Source: Hymenobacter frigidus
Lineage (GTDB): Bacteria > Bacteroidota > Bacteroidia > Cytophagales > Hymenobacteraceae
Assembly: GCF_014640435.1 (NCBI RefSeq)
Contig: NZ_BMGY01000007.1
Coordinates: 95,966-159,965, forward strand
Length of the DNA: 64,000 bases
Direction: 5' to 3'
The position numbers and the translations under genes were made by a program. Shown piece after piece: positions 16,893 to 26,763 of the stretch. Positions within the stretch are counted from its first letter, which is position 1. Each line of letters begins with the position of its first letter. A model generated the notes under the pieces. That model was not told the DNA's origin, made no database searches, and worked only from the letters and a program-made list of their open reading frames with translations.

Positions 16893-17168
16893 CTAAACGA
16901 GTTTGGTCCAGATAAGTACGCAAACCACAACGGCGAACAAGCCCAGGCCTTCAATCAGAGCGGCGGCGATAATCATAGCCGTCTGGATTTTGCCCGAAGC
17001 TTCCGGCTGACGGCCGATAGCATCCATGGCGCTGCCGCCAATGCGGCCAATGCCCAGGCCTACGCCCAAAGCCACCAAACCTGCACCGATACCGGCACCC
17101 ATCACGGCCAAACCAGGACCGTAGTTACTTGCCATGGCAACAGCCTGCAAAAACAAAGAAAGAAGCAT
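16893..17168 (-). CDS. atpE: ATP synthase F0 subunit c
   Basis: Proton-carrying ring subunit, 91 residues, forming a helical hairpin. The polar loop RQPE is at 53-56 and the ion-binding carboxylate is Glu73 in AALIEGLGLF. The residue after Glu is Gly, not Ser or Thr, and no Gln is placed as in sodium-type rings, so proton coupling is expected. The first ten residues are a short hydrophobic extension; the ATG at 17135 (MASNYGPGL) is an alternative start. Confidence 0.97.
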   Translation of the reverse strand: MLLSLFLQAVAMASNYGPGLAVMGAGIGAGLVALGVGLGIGRIGGSAMDAIGRQPEASGKIQTAMIIAAALIEGLGLFAVVVCVLIWTKLV

Positions 17169-17293
17169 AATAAAAAAAGAAAATGGGGAAAAAGAAAAAG
17201 TTCGTCAGTCCCGCAGCGGGGGGGAGGGGATTACTACGGACTGGCCGAAACAGCTAGTTGGCGGGCGGCGAGCGCCCGGCCGATTAAGTCAGA

Positions 17294-18352
17294 TTAGTGG
17301 GCAACGTGCGTGGAGGGCGAACCGTCGTCGTAGCCCATCTGCATGTCGGCATCGTGGTGGTCTTCTACCGCGCCACCGATGTACATGGCGGTGAGCAGGG
17401 TGAAGATGAAGGCCTGCAGAATGGCCACCAGCAGTTCGAGGATGTTGATAAACAAGCCGAACGCGATGGTGACCGGAGCCACAGCCCACGACTTAAAGAT
17501 GAACACCAGGCTAATGAAGCTCAACACCACGATGTGTCCGGCCGTGATGTTGGCGAACAGACGAATCATAAGCGAGAAGGGCTTGGTGAAGATGCCCAGA
17601 AACTCAACGATAATCATGATGGGCAACAACGGCTTTGGCACGCCGGGCGTGGCAAAAATGTGGGCCCAGTAGTATTTGTTGCTGGAAGCCAGCGTAATAA
17701 CCAGCGTCATTACGGCCAGCACCATGGTCACGGCAATGTTGCCGCTCAGGTTGGCCGCGCCGGGCATCAGGCCCAGCAGGTTATTGAACCAGATGAAGAA
17801 GAAGGCCGTGAGCAGGTACGGCATGTAGCGCTCGTACTTGGGGCCGATGTTCTTCTTGGCCACTTCATCGCGGATGAAGATGATAACCGGCTCGAAGAAG
17901 GACTGCACGCCTTTGGGAGCACGGCCCTGGTTGCGGCTGTAGCCCCGCGCTACGGTGGTGAAAACCAGCAGCATGAGCACGGCGCTAATCAGCAGCGAGG
18001 CGGTGTTTTTGGTAATCGAGAAGTCGTACACCTTGCTGCCGTCGAGGGCAACCAGCTTGTCGTGCTCCAGCTTGAGGCCGTTGTAGCTTTGGCCGTGGGC
18101 CAACTTGCCACCCGAGAACGTGCTCAGGCCCGCGCCGGGCTGGTAGGCGATGATTGGCAGCGGCAAGCTTACGTGGGTGGCGTGTTCGCCGGCGCCCAGG
18201 GTGGCCAGATGCCACTCGTGAGAATCACCGATATGCTCCAAAATCATTTCGCCGGGATTGAAGCCTTCCCCCTTGGCGCCCTCAGTGGCGGGTTCGTTGG
18301 CGAAAACGGACAGGGATACGAAGCAAAGAAGAATCGAGAGTAAACGCTTCAT
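17294..18352 (-). CDS. atpB: ATP synthase F0 subunit a with N-terminal signal-like extension
   Basis: Stator channel subunit providing the proton half-channels. It has 352 residues, longer than the typical ~270. The extra part is an N-terminal signal peptide (MKRLLSILLCFVSLSVFA) and about 90 periplasmic residues, as is common in Bacteroidota. The essential arginine lies in SLMIRLFANITAGHIVVLSF, and the last helix has ELLVAILQAFIFTLLTAMYI. A His-rich tail (EDHHDADMQMGYDDGSPSTH) closes the protein. It follows the AtpI-like gene by 36 bp. Confidence 0.96.
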   Translation of the reverse strand: MKRLLSILLCFVSLSVFANEPATEGAKGEGFNPGEMILEHIGDSHEWHLATLGAGEHATHVSLPLPIIAYQPGAGLSTFSGGKLAHGQSYNGLKLEHDKLVALDGSKVYDFSITKNTASLLISAVLMLLVFTTVARGYSRNQGRAPKGVQSFFEPVIIFIRDEVAKKNIGPKYERYMPYLLTAFFFIWFNNLLGLMPGAANLSGNIAVTMVLAVMTLVITLASSNKYYWAHIFATPGVPKPLLPIMIIVEFLGIFTKPFSLMIRLFANITAGHIVVLSFISLVFIFKSWAVAPVTIAFGLFINILELLVAILQAFIFTLLTAMYIGGAVEDHHDADMQMGYDDGSPSTHVAH

Positions 18353-18388
18353 TCAAAGTTAATTAATGAGTAATTTCGGGCTAACGCG

Positions 18389-18796
18389 CTATGTTTGCGC
18401 CACTTGCTTTCCTGAAATCGGCCGCAAGTTACTCAAAGTAGCCCAGATTTCAAACCCGGCCCACGAAAAGTACAGGATGAAGAAGGCGCCGAGGAAGGTC
18501 CAGATGCCCCGCGGCTCGCGCGCAATTCCGCTGGCCAGCAGCCACGTGACCAGGCCTAGCGACACCAGCAGCCGCACCGTCATGCCGATGAGGTAGCCCA
18601 TACCAAGGTTATCGGGCGAGCGGGCTACCAGGCGCGCCGTGAGGCTGTAGGCGAACCAAGTGAGGACAGCCATCACCACGAAAATGAGTCCCGTACGCGG
18701 GTGCACTACCGCCGGACCGTACACGAGGTGCAGCCCGAAAATGAGCAGGGCCAGCCCGCCGCCAAAAATCAAAAACTGGCGCAGGAACTGCATCAT
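18389..18796 (-). CDS. AtpI-like small membrane protein of the ATP synthase operon
   Basis: 135 residues with four hydrophobic segments (about 8-27, 37-53, 70-90, 97-117). The position immediately before atpB is that of AtpI, which helps c-ring assembly in other bacteria. Sequence similarity to AtpI is weak by eye, so the role is inferred from location and topology. Confidence 0.75.
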   Translation of the reverse strand: MMQFLRQFLIFGGGLALLIFGLHLVYGPAVVHPRTGLIFVVMAVLTWFAYSLTARLVARSPDNLGMGYLIGMTVRLLVSLGLVTWLLASGIAREPRGIWTFLGAFFILYFSWAGFEIWATLSNLRPISGKQVAQT

Positions 18797-18832
18797 AATA
18801 GTACTCTTTATTAAATCGACGAGGGGCCGCGC

Positions 18833-19069
18833 TTACTCCACGTCTTTGGTGAGGCTGCGGATGACTTGCAGCAGTGCGACCAGCACCCCGAGCAGCATGA
18901 GCCCGATGGTGAACCAGGGATTGCGCATGTGGTACCGCGCATCGAGCCAGGTGCCCAGCCAGGTACTGCCGCCGATGATGGCCAGCATCTGAAAAGCCAG
19001 GCCCGAATACTTCGCGAACGCGCGGAGGCGGTTGGAACCGGGCGGCGGATACTCGGGCGGGGTGGGCAT
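18833..19069 (-). CDS. AtpZ-type accessory protein, first gene of the ATP synthase operon
   Basis: 78 residues with two membrane helices (about 22-42 and 52-70). It has the AtpZ/AtpI-family signature GGSTWLGTWLDARYHMRNPW. This family is thought to form a small cation-transporting partner of AtpI. I chose the ATG at 19069 (MPTPPEYPPPG) because a -7 box lies at 19094-19101; the longer frame to 19321 would run through that promoter. It starts the operon AtpZ-AtpI-atpBEFHAG. Confidence 0.85.
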   Translation of the reverse strand: MPTPPEYPPPGSNRLRAFAKYSGLAFQMLAIIGGSTWLGTWLDARYHMRNPWFTIGLMLLGVLVALLQVIRSLTKDVE

Positions 19070-19093
19070 GGAACTGAGCGAAAAGCGGCCCGG

Positions 19094-19101
19094 CAAAGTT
19101 A
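19094..19101 (-). promoter_or_regulatory. -7 box TAACTTTG of the ATP synthase operon
   Basis: A perfect TAnnTTTG on the minus strand, 25 bp before the AtpZ start codon. No good -33 TTG is seen. It lies back-to-back with the TACGTTTG box of the divergent PorW-like gene. Confidence 0.55.
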
Positions 19102-19116
19102 CGCCGCGAACGGGGC

Positions 19117-19124
19117 TACGTTTG
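19117..19124 (+). promoter_or_regulatory. -7 box TACGTTTG upstream of the PorW-like gene
   Basis: A TAnnTTTG match on the plus strand, 16 bp from the divergent ATP synthase box. It would give a leader of about 105 nt before the TTG start at 19237. Confidence 0.45.
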
Positions 19125-19236
19125 CCCCGGGAAAAACGTAATTTTACCCGTTCGGCTTCGTTATCTGACTGGGCCGACGAACATTTTCGGCTGCTTTGGA
19201 CGTTCCGGCTGCTCTGGCTCGTCCTTTCCTTCGCTC

Positions 19237-22200
19237 TTGACTTTGACACATCAACTGCTGATTTACCGCTGGGCGACGCTGCTCCTGGCCCTGCTGGGGC
19301 TGGGCGCGGCGGGTTGCGCATCGGACAAAAACCTGGTGGCGCACGCGTTCAACAACGTGGCGGCCCGGGACAACGCCTACTTTCTGGCCCGCGAAAAGCT
19401 GCACGCCGCGGAGGGCAAGCTGTATGGCAGCCGGGTGAACGACTACAACCAAACGCTGCCGCTGTTCCCGACGCTGGACAGCACCAGCGTGCGCGCCAAC
19501 CGGGCCGAGCTGAACGACATCATCAAGAAGGCCTCGATGCCGATTCAGCACCGGGCGGGCTCCGACTGGACCGATGACGCCTACATTCTGGTAGGTTGGT
19601 CGCGGTTTTATCAGATGCAGTTTGACGACGCGGCACTCACATTTAAGTATGTGAACTCGACCAGCAAGGACGCCAACGCCAAGCACGAAGCGCTGATTGG
19701 GTTGATGCGCACCTTTGTAGCGCAGGGCGAAATGGAGAGCGCCAAAGCAGTATCCGACTTGTTGGACAAGGAAACTGGCCTGCCGCAGGATGCGCGCCAG
19801 TTGTTTCTGACCCGCGCCGATTACTACATCCGCACCGGGGAGCCGGCCAAGGCCATTCCGCAGCTGGAAAAGGCCATTCCGCTAATTGAGCTCAAGAACG
19901 AGCGGTCGCGGACGCGCTACGTGCTGGCGCAGCTCTACCAGGACGCCAGCGAGAACAAGAAGGCCTACGAGCAGATTGCCCAGATTCTGAAGCGCAACCC
20001 GCCGTACGAGTTGGACTTTCAGTCGAAGCTGATGCTGGCGCAGGTGTCGGAGCTGAGCCCCCAGGACCGGATAAAGCTTGACAAGAACTTCGCGGGCCTG
20101 CTAAAGGACCTCAAGAACAAGGATTACCGCGACAAGATTTACTACGAGATGGCGCGGCTGAACTACCGCGAGCAGAACTACCCGGCGGCGCTGAAGCTGC
20201 TGCGCCAGTCCATTGCCGCTACTACCACCAACCGCCTGCAAAAGAGCTATACCTACCTGCTGGCGGGCCGCATCTACTACGAAAACCTGCAGAAATACCG
20301 CCTGGCCGCCGCTTACTACGACAGCACGGTGCAGACCCTGGCCCCCGATGCCCGCACCTACGCCACCATCAAAGAGCGGAGCGACATCCTCAAGGAATTC
20401 GCCAAACAGTACACCGTTATTGAAACGCAGGATAGCCTGCAAGCGCTGGCCCGCTTGAGTGGCGACGACCTCACGCAGCGCCTCAACCAGTATGCCGACG
20501 CCGAAATAATAGCGAAGCAGAAGGACGCTGCCCGCCTAGCAGTAATTCAGAAAACCCAGGAGCGGGCCGCCGAAATTGCTTCGCGCACCACCAGCAGCAG
20601 CAGTTCTTTGGGCTCGTCATTGCCCGGCGGCGCTCCGGCACCCGACCTGATGGCTTTCGACCCCACCGCGTCAGGCACGGGGGCCAGGTGGTACTTCGAC
20701 AATCCCGCCACGCTGGGCACGGCCCGCGCCGATTTCCTGCGGAAGTACGGCGACCGGCAGCTGCAAGACAACTGGCGCACCAACCGGCAGTCGAGCAGCT
20801 CGCCCAATGCTCCTACCAACGGCGGCGCGCCGGTAGCGGTGACCGGCAACGACAACACCCGCGTGAACGGCGGCACCGGCCCCGACTCGGCGGCGACGGC
20901 CGCCGTGGCCAACCCCGACGCGGAAAAGCAGACGCTGGTTGCCCAGTACCGCAAAGACCTGCCCCTGACGCCCCAAATGCTTCAGGCTTCGGATAAGCAG
21001 GTGGAGGCGGCCCTGTACGAGTTGGGCGGCATCTACAAAGAGCAGCTGAAGGAGCGGGATAAAGGCATTGAGACCTATGCAAAGCAAGTAGCCCGCTACG
21101 AGCGCGGCGAGCACGCCCCCGATGCCTACTACCTGCTGTACCTGCACTACAAGGACAAGCCCGACGCGGCCAAGATGGCGCAGTACGCGGCAGCCCTGCA
21201 ACGGGAATTCCCAACTTCGCTCTACGCCAAGCTGATTGCTGACCCCCTGTACCGCGAGCACCAGCTGGCGCTGCACAACGCCGTGGCCAGCCGCGTCGAT
21301 TCGGCTTTCACCTACTACAAAAACCAGGAGTTTCGCAAGGCCACGGCCGTGCTGGCCCGCACCGACAAGCAGTACCCCAAGAGCGACCTGAGCGACCGGG
21401 TGGCCTACCTGCAAACCTTGCTCATCATCCGTACCCAGCCCCCGCTCACGGCCCGTACCTCGGTGGAGAAGTTTTATAAGGACTTCCCCGATAGCCCGCT
21501 GGTGCCACAAGCACAGGCCCTGGCCCAAGCGTATCAGCGGCGCGAAACGGGCGAAATTGCCGGGGCGCTGGCCTCGACGGAGAAGCCGGTCATCTCCATC
21601 TTCCGGCCCGGTGAGATTGATAACCGCATGCGCATTGTGTACCGCGAAGACGAAAGCCCGGCCAAAGCAATAAAACCTGCGGCGGCTCCCCCCGCAGCCC
21701 CAGAGCCGAATAAAGCGGTTCCCGTGCCCAATGCGCCCTTGAAAACGCCCGCGCCGACCAGCGCTGCGTTACCTGCCCCATTGGTGGGGAAGGCAACGGT
21801 TGCCGAAACTGCCCCGGCAAAGAACCAGCCCGCCAATTCGGCCCCGGCCCCCACAACCTTGCCGCCTACGCCGGCCCCGGCGGCCCCGGCTCCCGCCAGC
21901 ACCACTGGCCCGGCTCCTGCGGTGCCCACGGCTCCGGCCACGGCCTACACCACCCAGCTCAGCGGGGCGCACGCCGTGGTACTAGTATTTGCCAAGGCCA
22001 CGCCCGCTGCTGCCGACCTGACCACTCAATTGGGCACGTACAATAACCGGTTTTTTCGGGCCAGCAACCTGCAAATAGCCGCCCAGCCGCTGGGCACCGA
22101 CCAGGACCTGGTGGTGGTGCGGGCGCTGCCGGGGGCCAAAGTGGCCCAGAGCTACGCCACCAAGCTGCGCGGGCCGCAGTCGCCGCTGGCGCGCCTGCGC

Positions 22201-22308
22201 GGAGCGGGCTACCAGGCGGTGGTTATCAGCCTGGAAAACCTGACGCTGCTGCAAGCCACCGGCGATTTGACCGGGTATTTAAGTTTTTATCAGCGCGTAT
22301 ATAAGTGA
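19237..22308 (+). CDS. porW: PorW/SprE-type TPR lipoprotein of the type IX secretion system
   Basis: A 1023-residue lipoprotein: signal peptide with lipobox LGAAGC (Cys27), then TPR-rich helical repeats to about residue 750, a Pro/Ala-rich linker (about 800-920), and a compact C-terminal domain. The early segment (FNNVAARDNAYFLAREKL.., ELNDIIKKASMPIQHR, DDAYILVGWSRFYQMQFDDA) resembles SprE of Flavobacterium and PorW of Porphyromonas, needed for T9SS function and gliding. The start is a TTG at 19237 that directly opens the signal peptide. It lies only 4.5 kb from the gldN-porP operon. The assignment rests on architecture and recalled similarity. Confidence 0.7.
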   Translation: MTLTHQLLIYRWATLLLALLGLGAAGCASDKNLVAHAFNNVAARDNAYFLAREKLHAAEGKLYGSRVNDYNQTLPLFPTLDSTSVRANRAELNDIIKKASMPIQHRAGSDWTDDAYILVGWSRFYQMQFDDAALTFKYVNSTSKDANAKHEALIGLMRTFVAQGEMESAKAVSDLLDKETGLPQDARQLFLTRADYYIRTGEPAKAIPQLEKAIPLIELKNERSRTRYVLAQLYQDASENKKAYEQIAQILKRNPPYELDFQSKLMLAQVSELSPQDRIKLDKNFAGLLKDLKNKDYRDKIYYEMARLNYREQNYPAALKLLRQSIAATTTNRLQKSYTYLLAGRIYYENLQKYRLAAAYYDSTVQTLAPDARTYATIKERSDILKEFAKQYTVIETQDSLQALARLSGDDLTQRLNQYADAEIIAKQKDAARLAVIQKTQERAAEIASRTTSSSSSLGSSLPGGAPAPDLMAFDPTASGTGARWYFDNPATLGTARADFLRKYGDRQLQDNWRTNRQSSSSPNAPTNGGAPVAVTGNDNTRVNGGTGPDSAATAAVANPDAEKQTLVAQYRKDLPLTPQMLQASDKQVEAALYELGGIYKEQLKERDKGIETYAKQVARYERGEHAPDAYYLLYLHYKDKPDAAKMAQYAAALQREFPTSLYAKLIADPLYREHQLALHNAVASRVDSAFTYYKNQEFRKATAVLARTDKQYPKSDLSDRVAYLQTLLIIRTQPPLTARTSVEKFYKDFPDSPLVPQAQALAQAYQRRETGEIAGALASTEKPVISIFRPGEIDNRMRIVYREDESPAKAIKPAAAPPAAPEPNKAVPVPNAPLKTPAPTSAALPAPLVGKATVAETAPAKNQPANSAPAPTTLPPTPAPAAPAPASTTGPAPAVPTAPATAYTTQLSGAHAVVLVFAKATPAAADLTTQLGTYNNRFFRASNLQIAAQPLGTDQDLVVVRALPGAKVAQSYATKLRGPQSPLARLRGAGYQAVVISLENLTLLQATGDLTGYLSFYQRVYK

Positions 22309-22415
22309 GTTAAAAGGTAGGGGTTATGAGTTATGAGTTGGCAGTCGGACCTTTGCTGCAGGACCGGGCTTACCTCCTTTGGCAAACTCATAAATCCCAA
22401 CTCCTAACTTCTAAC
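22307..22415. repeat. AT-rich inverted repeat (family C, copy 2)
   Basis: The segment from GAGTTAAAAGGTAGGGGTTA to CTCCTAACTTCTAAC has 31-nt arms that pair at about 25 positions. It fills the gap between the porW stop, which it overlaps, and the PBP1A start. It is related in composition and arm sequence to the copy at 2069-2317. Confidence 0.5.
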
Positions 22416-22423
22416 GTTAACGA

Positions 22424-24775
22424 ATGCCCGCTTCCTCCCCTGCCCGTCGCCCCAAGCCGCTAGCCCCCAACCCAGCGCGTGCGGGGCGGTTCACGGCGTT
22501 CACGCGCACTATGTGGCTGCTGTTTGGCGCGGGCGTGGTGGGACTGAGCCTGTTTGTGCTGGCCGTGAATGGCAACTTCCTGAACCTGTTTGGGCGCATG
22601 CCCAACCTCAAAACCCTGGAAAACCCACGCTCGGAGCTGGCCTCTGAGATATATTCGGCCGATGGGGTGCTGCTGGGCAAGTACTTCCGCGAGAACCGCA
22701 CGCCCGCCGAGTTCAAGGATTTGCCCCAGAACCTGGTCGATGCCCTCATCGCCACCGAAGACGTGCGGTTTGAGCAGCATTCGGGCATCGACATGAAGAG
22801 CATCGTGCGGGCCGTGGCCGGCGTGGCCACGTTCAACCGTAACGGCGGCGGCTCCACGCTCACCCAGCAGGTGGCCAAGGTGCTGTTCAAAACCCGCCCC
22901 GGCGAGCAAAGCAACCTCAACGACGGCCTGCTCAACGGCAGCGGCAAGGTGGGCCTGCTCATCACCAAAGCCAAGGAATGGCTGCTGGCCATCCGGCTGG
23001 AACGCAACTACACCAAGCGCGAAATTCTGCGCATGTACCTCAATACTGTGGAGTACGGCTCGAACTCGTTCGGCATCAACACCGCGGCCAAAACCTTCTT
23101 CAACAAGAAGCCCAAGGACCTGACCACTCCCGAAGCCGCCACGCTGGTGGGCATCGTGAACGCGCCGGGCCGGTTCAGTCCCATTGCGCACCCCGTGCGC
23201 TCGCGGCTGCGCCGCAACTGGGTGCTGCGCCAGATGGCCAAGTCCAACTACATCACCGATGCCGAGCTGGCGGCTGACACGGCCAAGCCCATCGTGTTGC
23301 ACTACTCCGTGGAGAACCCCACCAAGGGCCTGGCGCCCTACTTCCGGTCGGAGGTGGCCAAGTCGCTTATCGCCTGGGCCAAGGAGACGGACCACGACCT
23401 CTACGCCGATGGCCTGAAAATCTACACCACCATCGATTCGCGGATGCAGACCTACGCCGAAAAGTCGTTGGCTGAGCACCTGACCTTGCAGCAAAAATGG
23501 TTTACGGCCCACTGGAAGGGCCAATTGCCCTGGCGCGACGAAAACGGCAAGGTCATCCCCAACTTCCTCAACATCGCCATGCGCCGCACCCAGCGCTACA
23601 AGTCACTGATGAATATCCACGACGGCAACCGCGATTCCGTCAATTATTACCTGCGCAAGAAGTACAAGATGCAGGTATTCACCTGGCAGGGCGAGAAGGA
23701 AATGTTCATGTCGCCGCTCGACTCGCTGGCCTACTACAAGCGCTACCTGCGAGCTGGCTTTATGGCCATGAACCCGCTCAATGGCCAGATTAAGGCTTGG
23801 GTGGGCGGCCCCAACTACAAGTTTTTCAAGTTCGACCACGTGCGCCAGGGCAAGCGCCAGCCTGGCTCCACGTTCAAGCCCATTGTGTACGTGGCGGCCA
23901 TCGACCAAAACTACTCGCCCTGCTACCCGCGGCCCGACGTGGCCACCACGTTTCCGGCCGTGGCCGGCCGCGCCGCCTACACCCCCCGCAACTTTGAGGG
24001 TGTATTCACGGGGCGCACCTTCACGCTACGACAGGCGTTGGCCCGCTCCATGAACTCCATCACGGCCTGGCTGGTGATGAAGCTCACGCCCGAAACCATC
24101 GTGAGCTACGCCAAGCGCCTAGGCATCACCTCGCCCATCGAGGCCGTGCCCTCCATGGGCTTCGGCACGTCCGATTGCAGCATCTTCGAGCTGTGCGGGG
24201 CCTACTCCACCTTCGTCAACAAGGGCGTCTGGACGTCGCCCATCATGGTCACGCGCATTGAGGACAAGAACGGCAACGTGCTGCGCGAATTCGTGCCCCA
24301 GACCAAGGAAGTGCTCAGCGAAGAAACGGCCTACATCATGACCAACATGCTGCAGGCCAGCACCACCGAGCCCGGCGGCACCAGCACCATCCTGCACACC
24401 GGCTTCAAGTTTCCGTATGAAATCGGGGCCAAAACCGGCACCACCAGCAACTACTCCGATGGCTGGTTTATGGGCATCACCCCCGACCTGGTCTGCGGCA
24501 TGTGGATTGGCGGCGAAGACCGCAGCATCCACTTCCGCACCGGCACCTACGGCCAGGGTGCGCGCCTGGCCCTGCCGCTCTACGGCCTCTTTATGCAAAA
24601 GGTGTACAAGGACAAGAGCATCGGCATCAGCACCGCGCCTTTCCCCAAACCCGCCGCCCCGCTCGGCATCGAAATCGACTGCTCGAAATACTACGGCGGC
24701 CAGCGCGACACCATTCCCGCCGACCAAAAGATGCAGGTGCCCGACGCCGGCGCTCTCAACGACGAGGACATCTAA
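22424..24775 (+). CDS. Class A penicillin-binding protein 1A (glycosyltransferase/transpeptidase)
   Basis: Bifunctional peptidoglycan synthase anchored by one N-terminal helix (29-48). The GT51 domain has catalytic Glu112 in IATEDVRFEQH, then GGGSTLTQQ and RKR-type motifs. The transpeptidase domain has the SxxK serine in RQPGSTFKP (about residue 481), SMN (about 544) and KTGTT (about 669). An OB-like insertion with a charged region lies between them. The 783 residues match the PBP1A length. It follows porW by 115 bp and may share transcription with it. It would be a beta-lactam target. Confidence 0.95.
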   Translation: MPASSPARRPKPLAPNPARAGRFTAFTRTMWLLFGAGVVGLSLFVLAVNGNFLNLFGRMPNLKTLENPRSELASEIYSADGVLLGKYFRENRTPAEFKDLPQNLVDALIATEDVRFEQHSGIDMKSIVRAVAGVATFNRNGGGSTLTQQVAKVLFKTRPGEQSNLNDGLLNGSGKVGLLITKAKEWLLAIRLERNYTKREILRMYLNTVEYGSNSFGINTAAKTFFNKKPKDLTTPEAATLVGIVNAPGRFSPIAHPVRSRLRRNWVLRQMAKSNYITDAELAADTAKPIVLHYSVENPTKGLAPYFRSEVAKSLIAWAKETDHDLYADGLKIYTTIDSRMQTYAEKSLAEHLTLQQKWFTAHWKGQLPWRDENGKVIPNFLNIAMRRTQRYKSLMNIHDGNRDSVNYYLRKKYKMQVFTWQGEKEMFMSPLDSLAYYKRYLRAGFMAMNPLNGQIKAWVGGPNYKFFKFDHVRQGKRQPGSTFKPIVYVAAIDQNYSPCYPRPDVATTFPAVAGRAAYTPRNFEGVFTGRTFTLRQALARSMNSITAWLVMKLTPETIVSYAKRLGITSPIEAVPSMGFGTSDCSIFELCGAYSTFVNKGVWTSPIMVTRIEDKNGNVLREFVPQTKEVLSEETAYIMTNMLQASTTEPGGTSTILHTGFKFPYEIGAKTGTTSNYSDGWFMGITPDLVCGMWIGGEDRSIHFRTGTYGQGARLALPLYGLFMQKVYKDKSIGISTAPFPKPAAPLGIEIDCSKYYGGQRDTIPADQKMQVPDAGALNDEDI

Positions 24776-24916
24776 GCCCCACCACGCGCGAGATGCTCCC
24801 CACCACTACGCAGACGGCCCCCACCGGAAACCCATTGCTTCCCCATCCGCGTTAGGTAATTCCCCGCGCCGTCCCAATCAGCGCAATCACGGTTCATCAG
24901 CGATAATCTGCGATTT

Positions 24917-26752
24917 ATGGCAGCTAACCCCGAGCTACAAGCCCTCATCAATGCCCTGCCCCATAAGCCCGGCGTGTACAAGTACTTCGATGACGAAGGC
25001 ATCATCTACGTGGGCAAGGCCATCGACCTGCGCAAGCGCGTGAGCAGCTATTTCACCAAGCAGGACCACAACAAGAAGACCCAGCAGCTGGTCCGCAATA
25101 TTAAGCGTCTCGAATTCACGATTGTTGATTCCGAGTCCGATGCCTTTTTGCTTGAAAACAACCTCATCAAGCAGCACCAGCCTAAGTACAACATTCTGCT
25201 CAAGGACGGCAAAACGTACCCTTTTCTCTGCCTCACCAACGAGCGGTTCCCGCGCCTCATCCCCACCCGCAACAAAATCAACGACGGCTCGCGTTACTAC
25301 GGCCCCTACGCCAACGGCACGGCCCTCAACGTGCTGCTGGAACTCATTCGGGCCCTCTATCCCCTGCGCACCTGCAACTTCAATCTGAGCCCGCAAAACG
25401 TGGCCGCCAGCAAGTTCAAAGTCTGCCTCGAATACCACCTCGGCAACTGCAAAGGCCCCTGCGAGGGCCACGAAGACGAAGCCGAGTACGACGCCTACAT
25501 CCAGCAAATCCGTCAGATTCTCAACGGCGACCTGCGCATTCCCAAGCAGTACTTCCGCGAGCGCATGGCCGCCGCCGCCCAGGATATGCAGTACGAGCTG
25601 GCCCACCAGTTCAAGCAGAAACTCGATAAGATTGAGGCCTTCCAGGCCAAGAGCACCATCGTCAGCGACACGCTCACCAACATCGACGTCTTCGCCATCG
25701 CCAGCAACGAGAAATCCGGCTTCATCACCTACCTCAAGGTCATGAACGGCTCCATCATCCTCACCCAATCCCTGGAAGTAACCAAAAAGCTGGACGAAGA
25801 CGACGTCGAAATTCTCGCGCCGCTCATCATGCAGATGCGGCAGGAATTCAAGAGCGAGTCGCGCGAAATCCTCACCAACGTAGCCCTGGAGCTACCCTTA
25901 CCCGGCGTCACCGTCGCCGTTCCGCAAATCGGCGACAAGCGCAAGCTGCTGGAGCTCGCCCTCAAAAACGTGCTCTACGCCCGCAAGGAAAAGGAAAGCA
26001 TGAACGAGCGCAGCAAGGACCTCAACGAGGTGCGCATCATGGAAACCATCAAAAAGGACCTGCGCCTCACCGAGCTGCCCAAGCACATCGAGTGCTTCGA
26101 CAACTCCAACTTTCAGGGCGATAATCCTGTGGCCGCCATGGTCTGCTTCCGCAACGCCAAACCCAGCAAAAAGGACTACCGCCACTACCACATCAAAACC
26201 GTCATCGGCCCCAACGACTTCGACTCGATGTACGAAGTCGTCACGCGCCGCTACCGCCGCTTGGTCGACGAAGGGGCCAGCCTGCCCCAACTGGTCATCG
26301 TCGATGGCGGCAAGGGCCAGCTTAGCATGGCCGTCAAAGCCCTGAAAGACCTCAATCTCTGGGGCCAGATTCCCGTCATCGGCATCGCCAAGCGCCTCGA
26401 AGAAATCTACGTCCCCAACGACCCGCTGCCTCTCTACATTGATAAAAAGAGCGAGTCCCTGCGCCTCATTCAGCGCATGCGCGACGAAGTCCACCGCTTC
26501 GGCATTACCTTCCACCGCTCCCGCCGCGATGCCGGCACCCTCAAAACCGAGCTCACCGACGTGAAAGGCCTCGGCCCCGTCACCGCCGACAAGCTCCTCA
26601 ACAAATTCAAGTCCGTCAAGAAAATCCGCGAGCTCTCCGAAACCGAGCTAATCGCTGAAGTAGGCAAAGCCAAAACCGCAATTCTCCAAACCTACTTCGC
26701 CCAAAACGAGGCCCCGTCGCATCCCATGCCCGCCCGGCAACTCCCCGACTAA
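24917..26752 (+). CDS. uvrC: UvrABC excinuclease subunit C
   Basis: Makes both incisions in nucleotide excision repair. It has 611 residues: an N-terminal GIY-YIG nuclease domain (GVYKYFDDEGIIYVGKAIDL), a Cys-containing segment (NCKGPCEGHEDEAEYDAYI), a UVR motif, the RNase H-like C-terminal nuclease (ECFDNSNFQGDNPVAAMV.., VIVDGGKGQLSMA) and a helix-hairpin-helix tail (VKGLGPVTADKLLNKF). It ends at a strong bidirectional terminator. Confidence 0.97.
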   Translation: MAANPELQALINALPHKPGVYKYFDDEGIIYVGKAIDLRKRVSSYFTKQDHNKKTQQLVRNIKRLEFTIVDSESDAFLLENNLIKQHQPKYNILLKDGKTYPFLCLTNERFPRLIPTRNKINDGSRYYGPYANGTALNVLLELIRALYPLRTCNFNLSPQNVAASKFKVCLEYHLGNCKGPCEGHEDEAEYDAYIQQIRQILNGDLRIPKQYFRERMAAAAQDMQYELAHQFKQKLDKIEAFQAKSTIVSDTLTNIDVFAIASNEKSGFITYLKVMNGSIILTQSLEVTKKLDEDDVEILAPLIMQMRQEFKSESREILTNVALELPLPGVTVAVPQIGDKRKLLELALKNVLYARKEKESMNERSKDLNEVRIMETIKKDLRLTELPKHIECFDNSNFQGDNPVAAMVCFRNAKPSKKDYRHYHIKTVIGPNDFDSMYEVVTRRYRRLVDEGASLPQLVIVDGGKGQLSMAVKALKDLNLWGQIPVIGIAKRLEEIYVPNDPLPLYIDKKSESLRLIQRMRDEVHRFGITFHRSRRDAGTLKTELTDVKGLGPVTADKLLNKFKSVKKIRELSETELIAEVGKAKTAILQTYFAQNEAPSHPMPARQLPD

Positions 26753-26763
26753 ATCAGTTTCGT

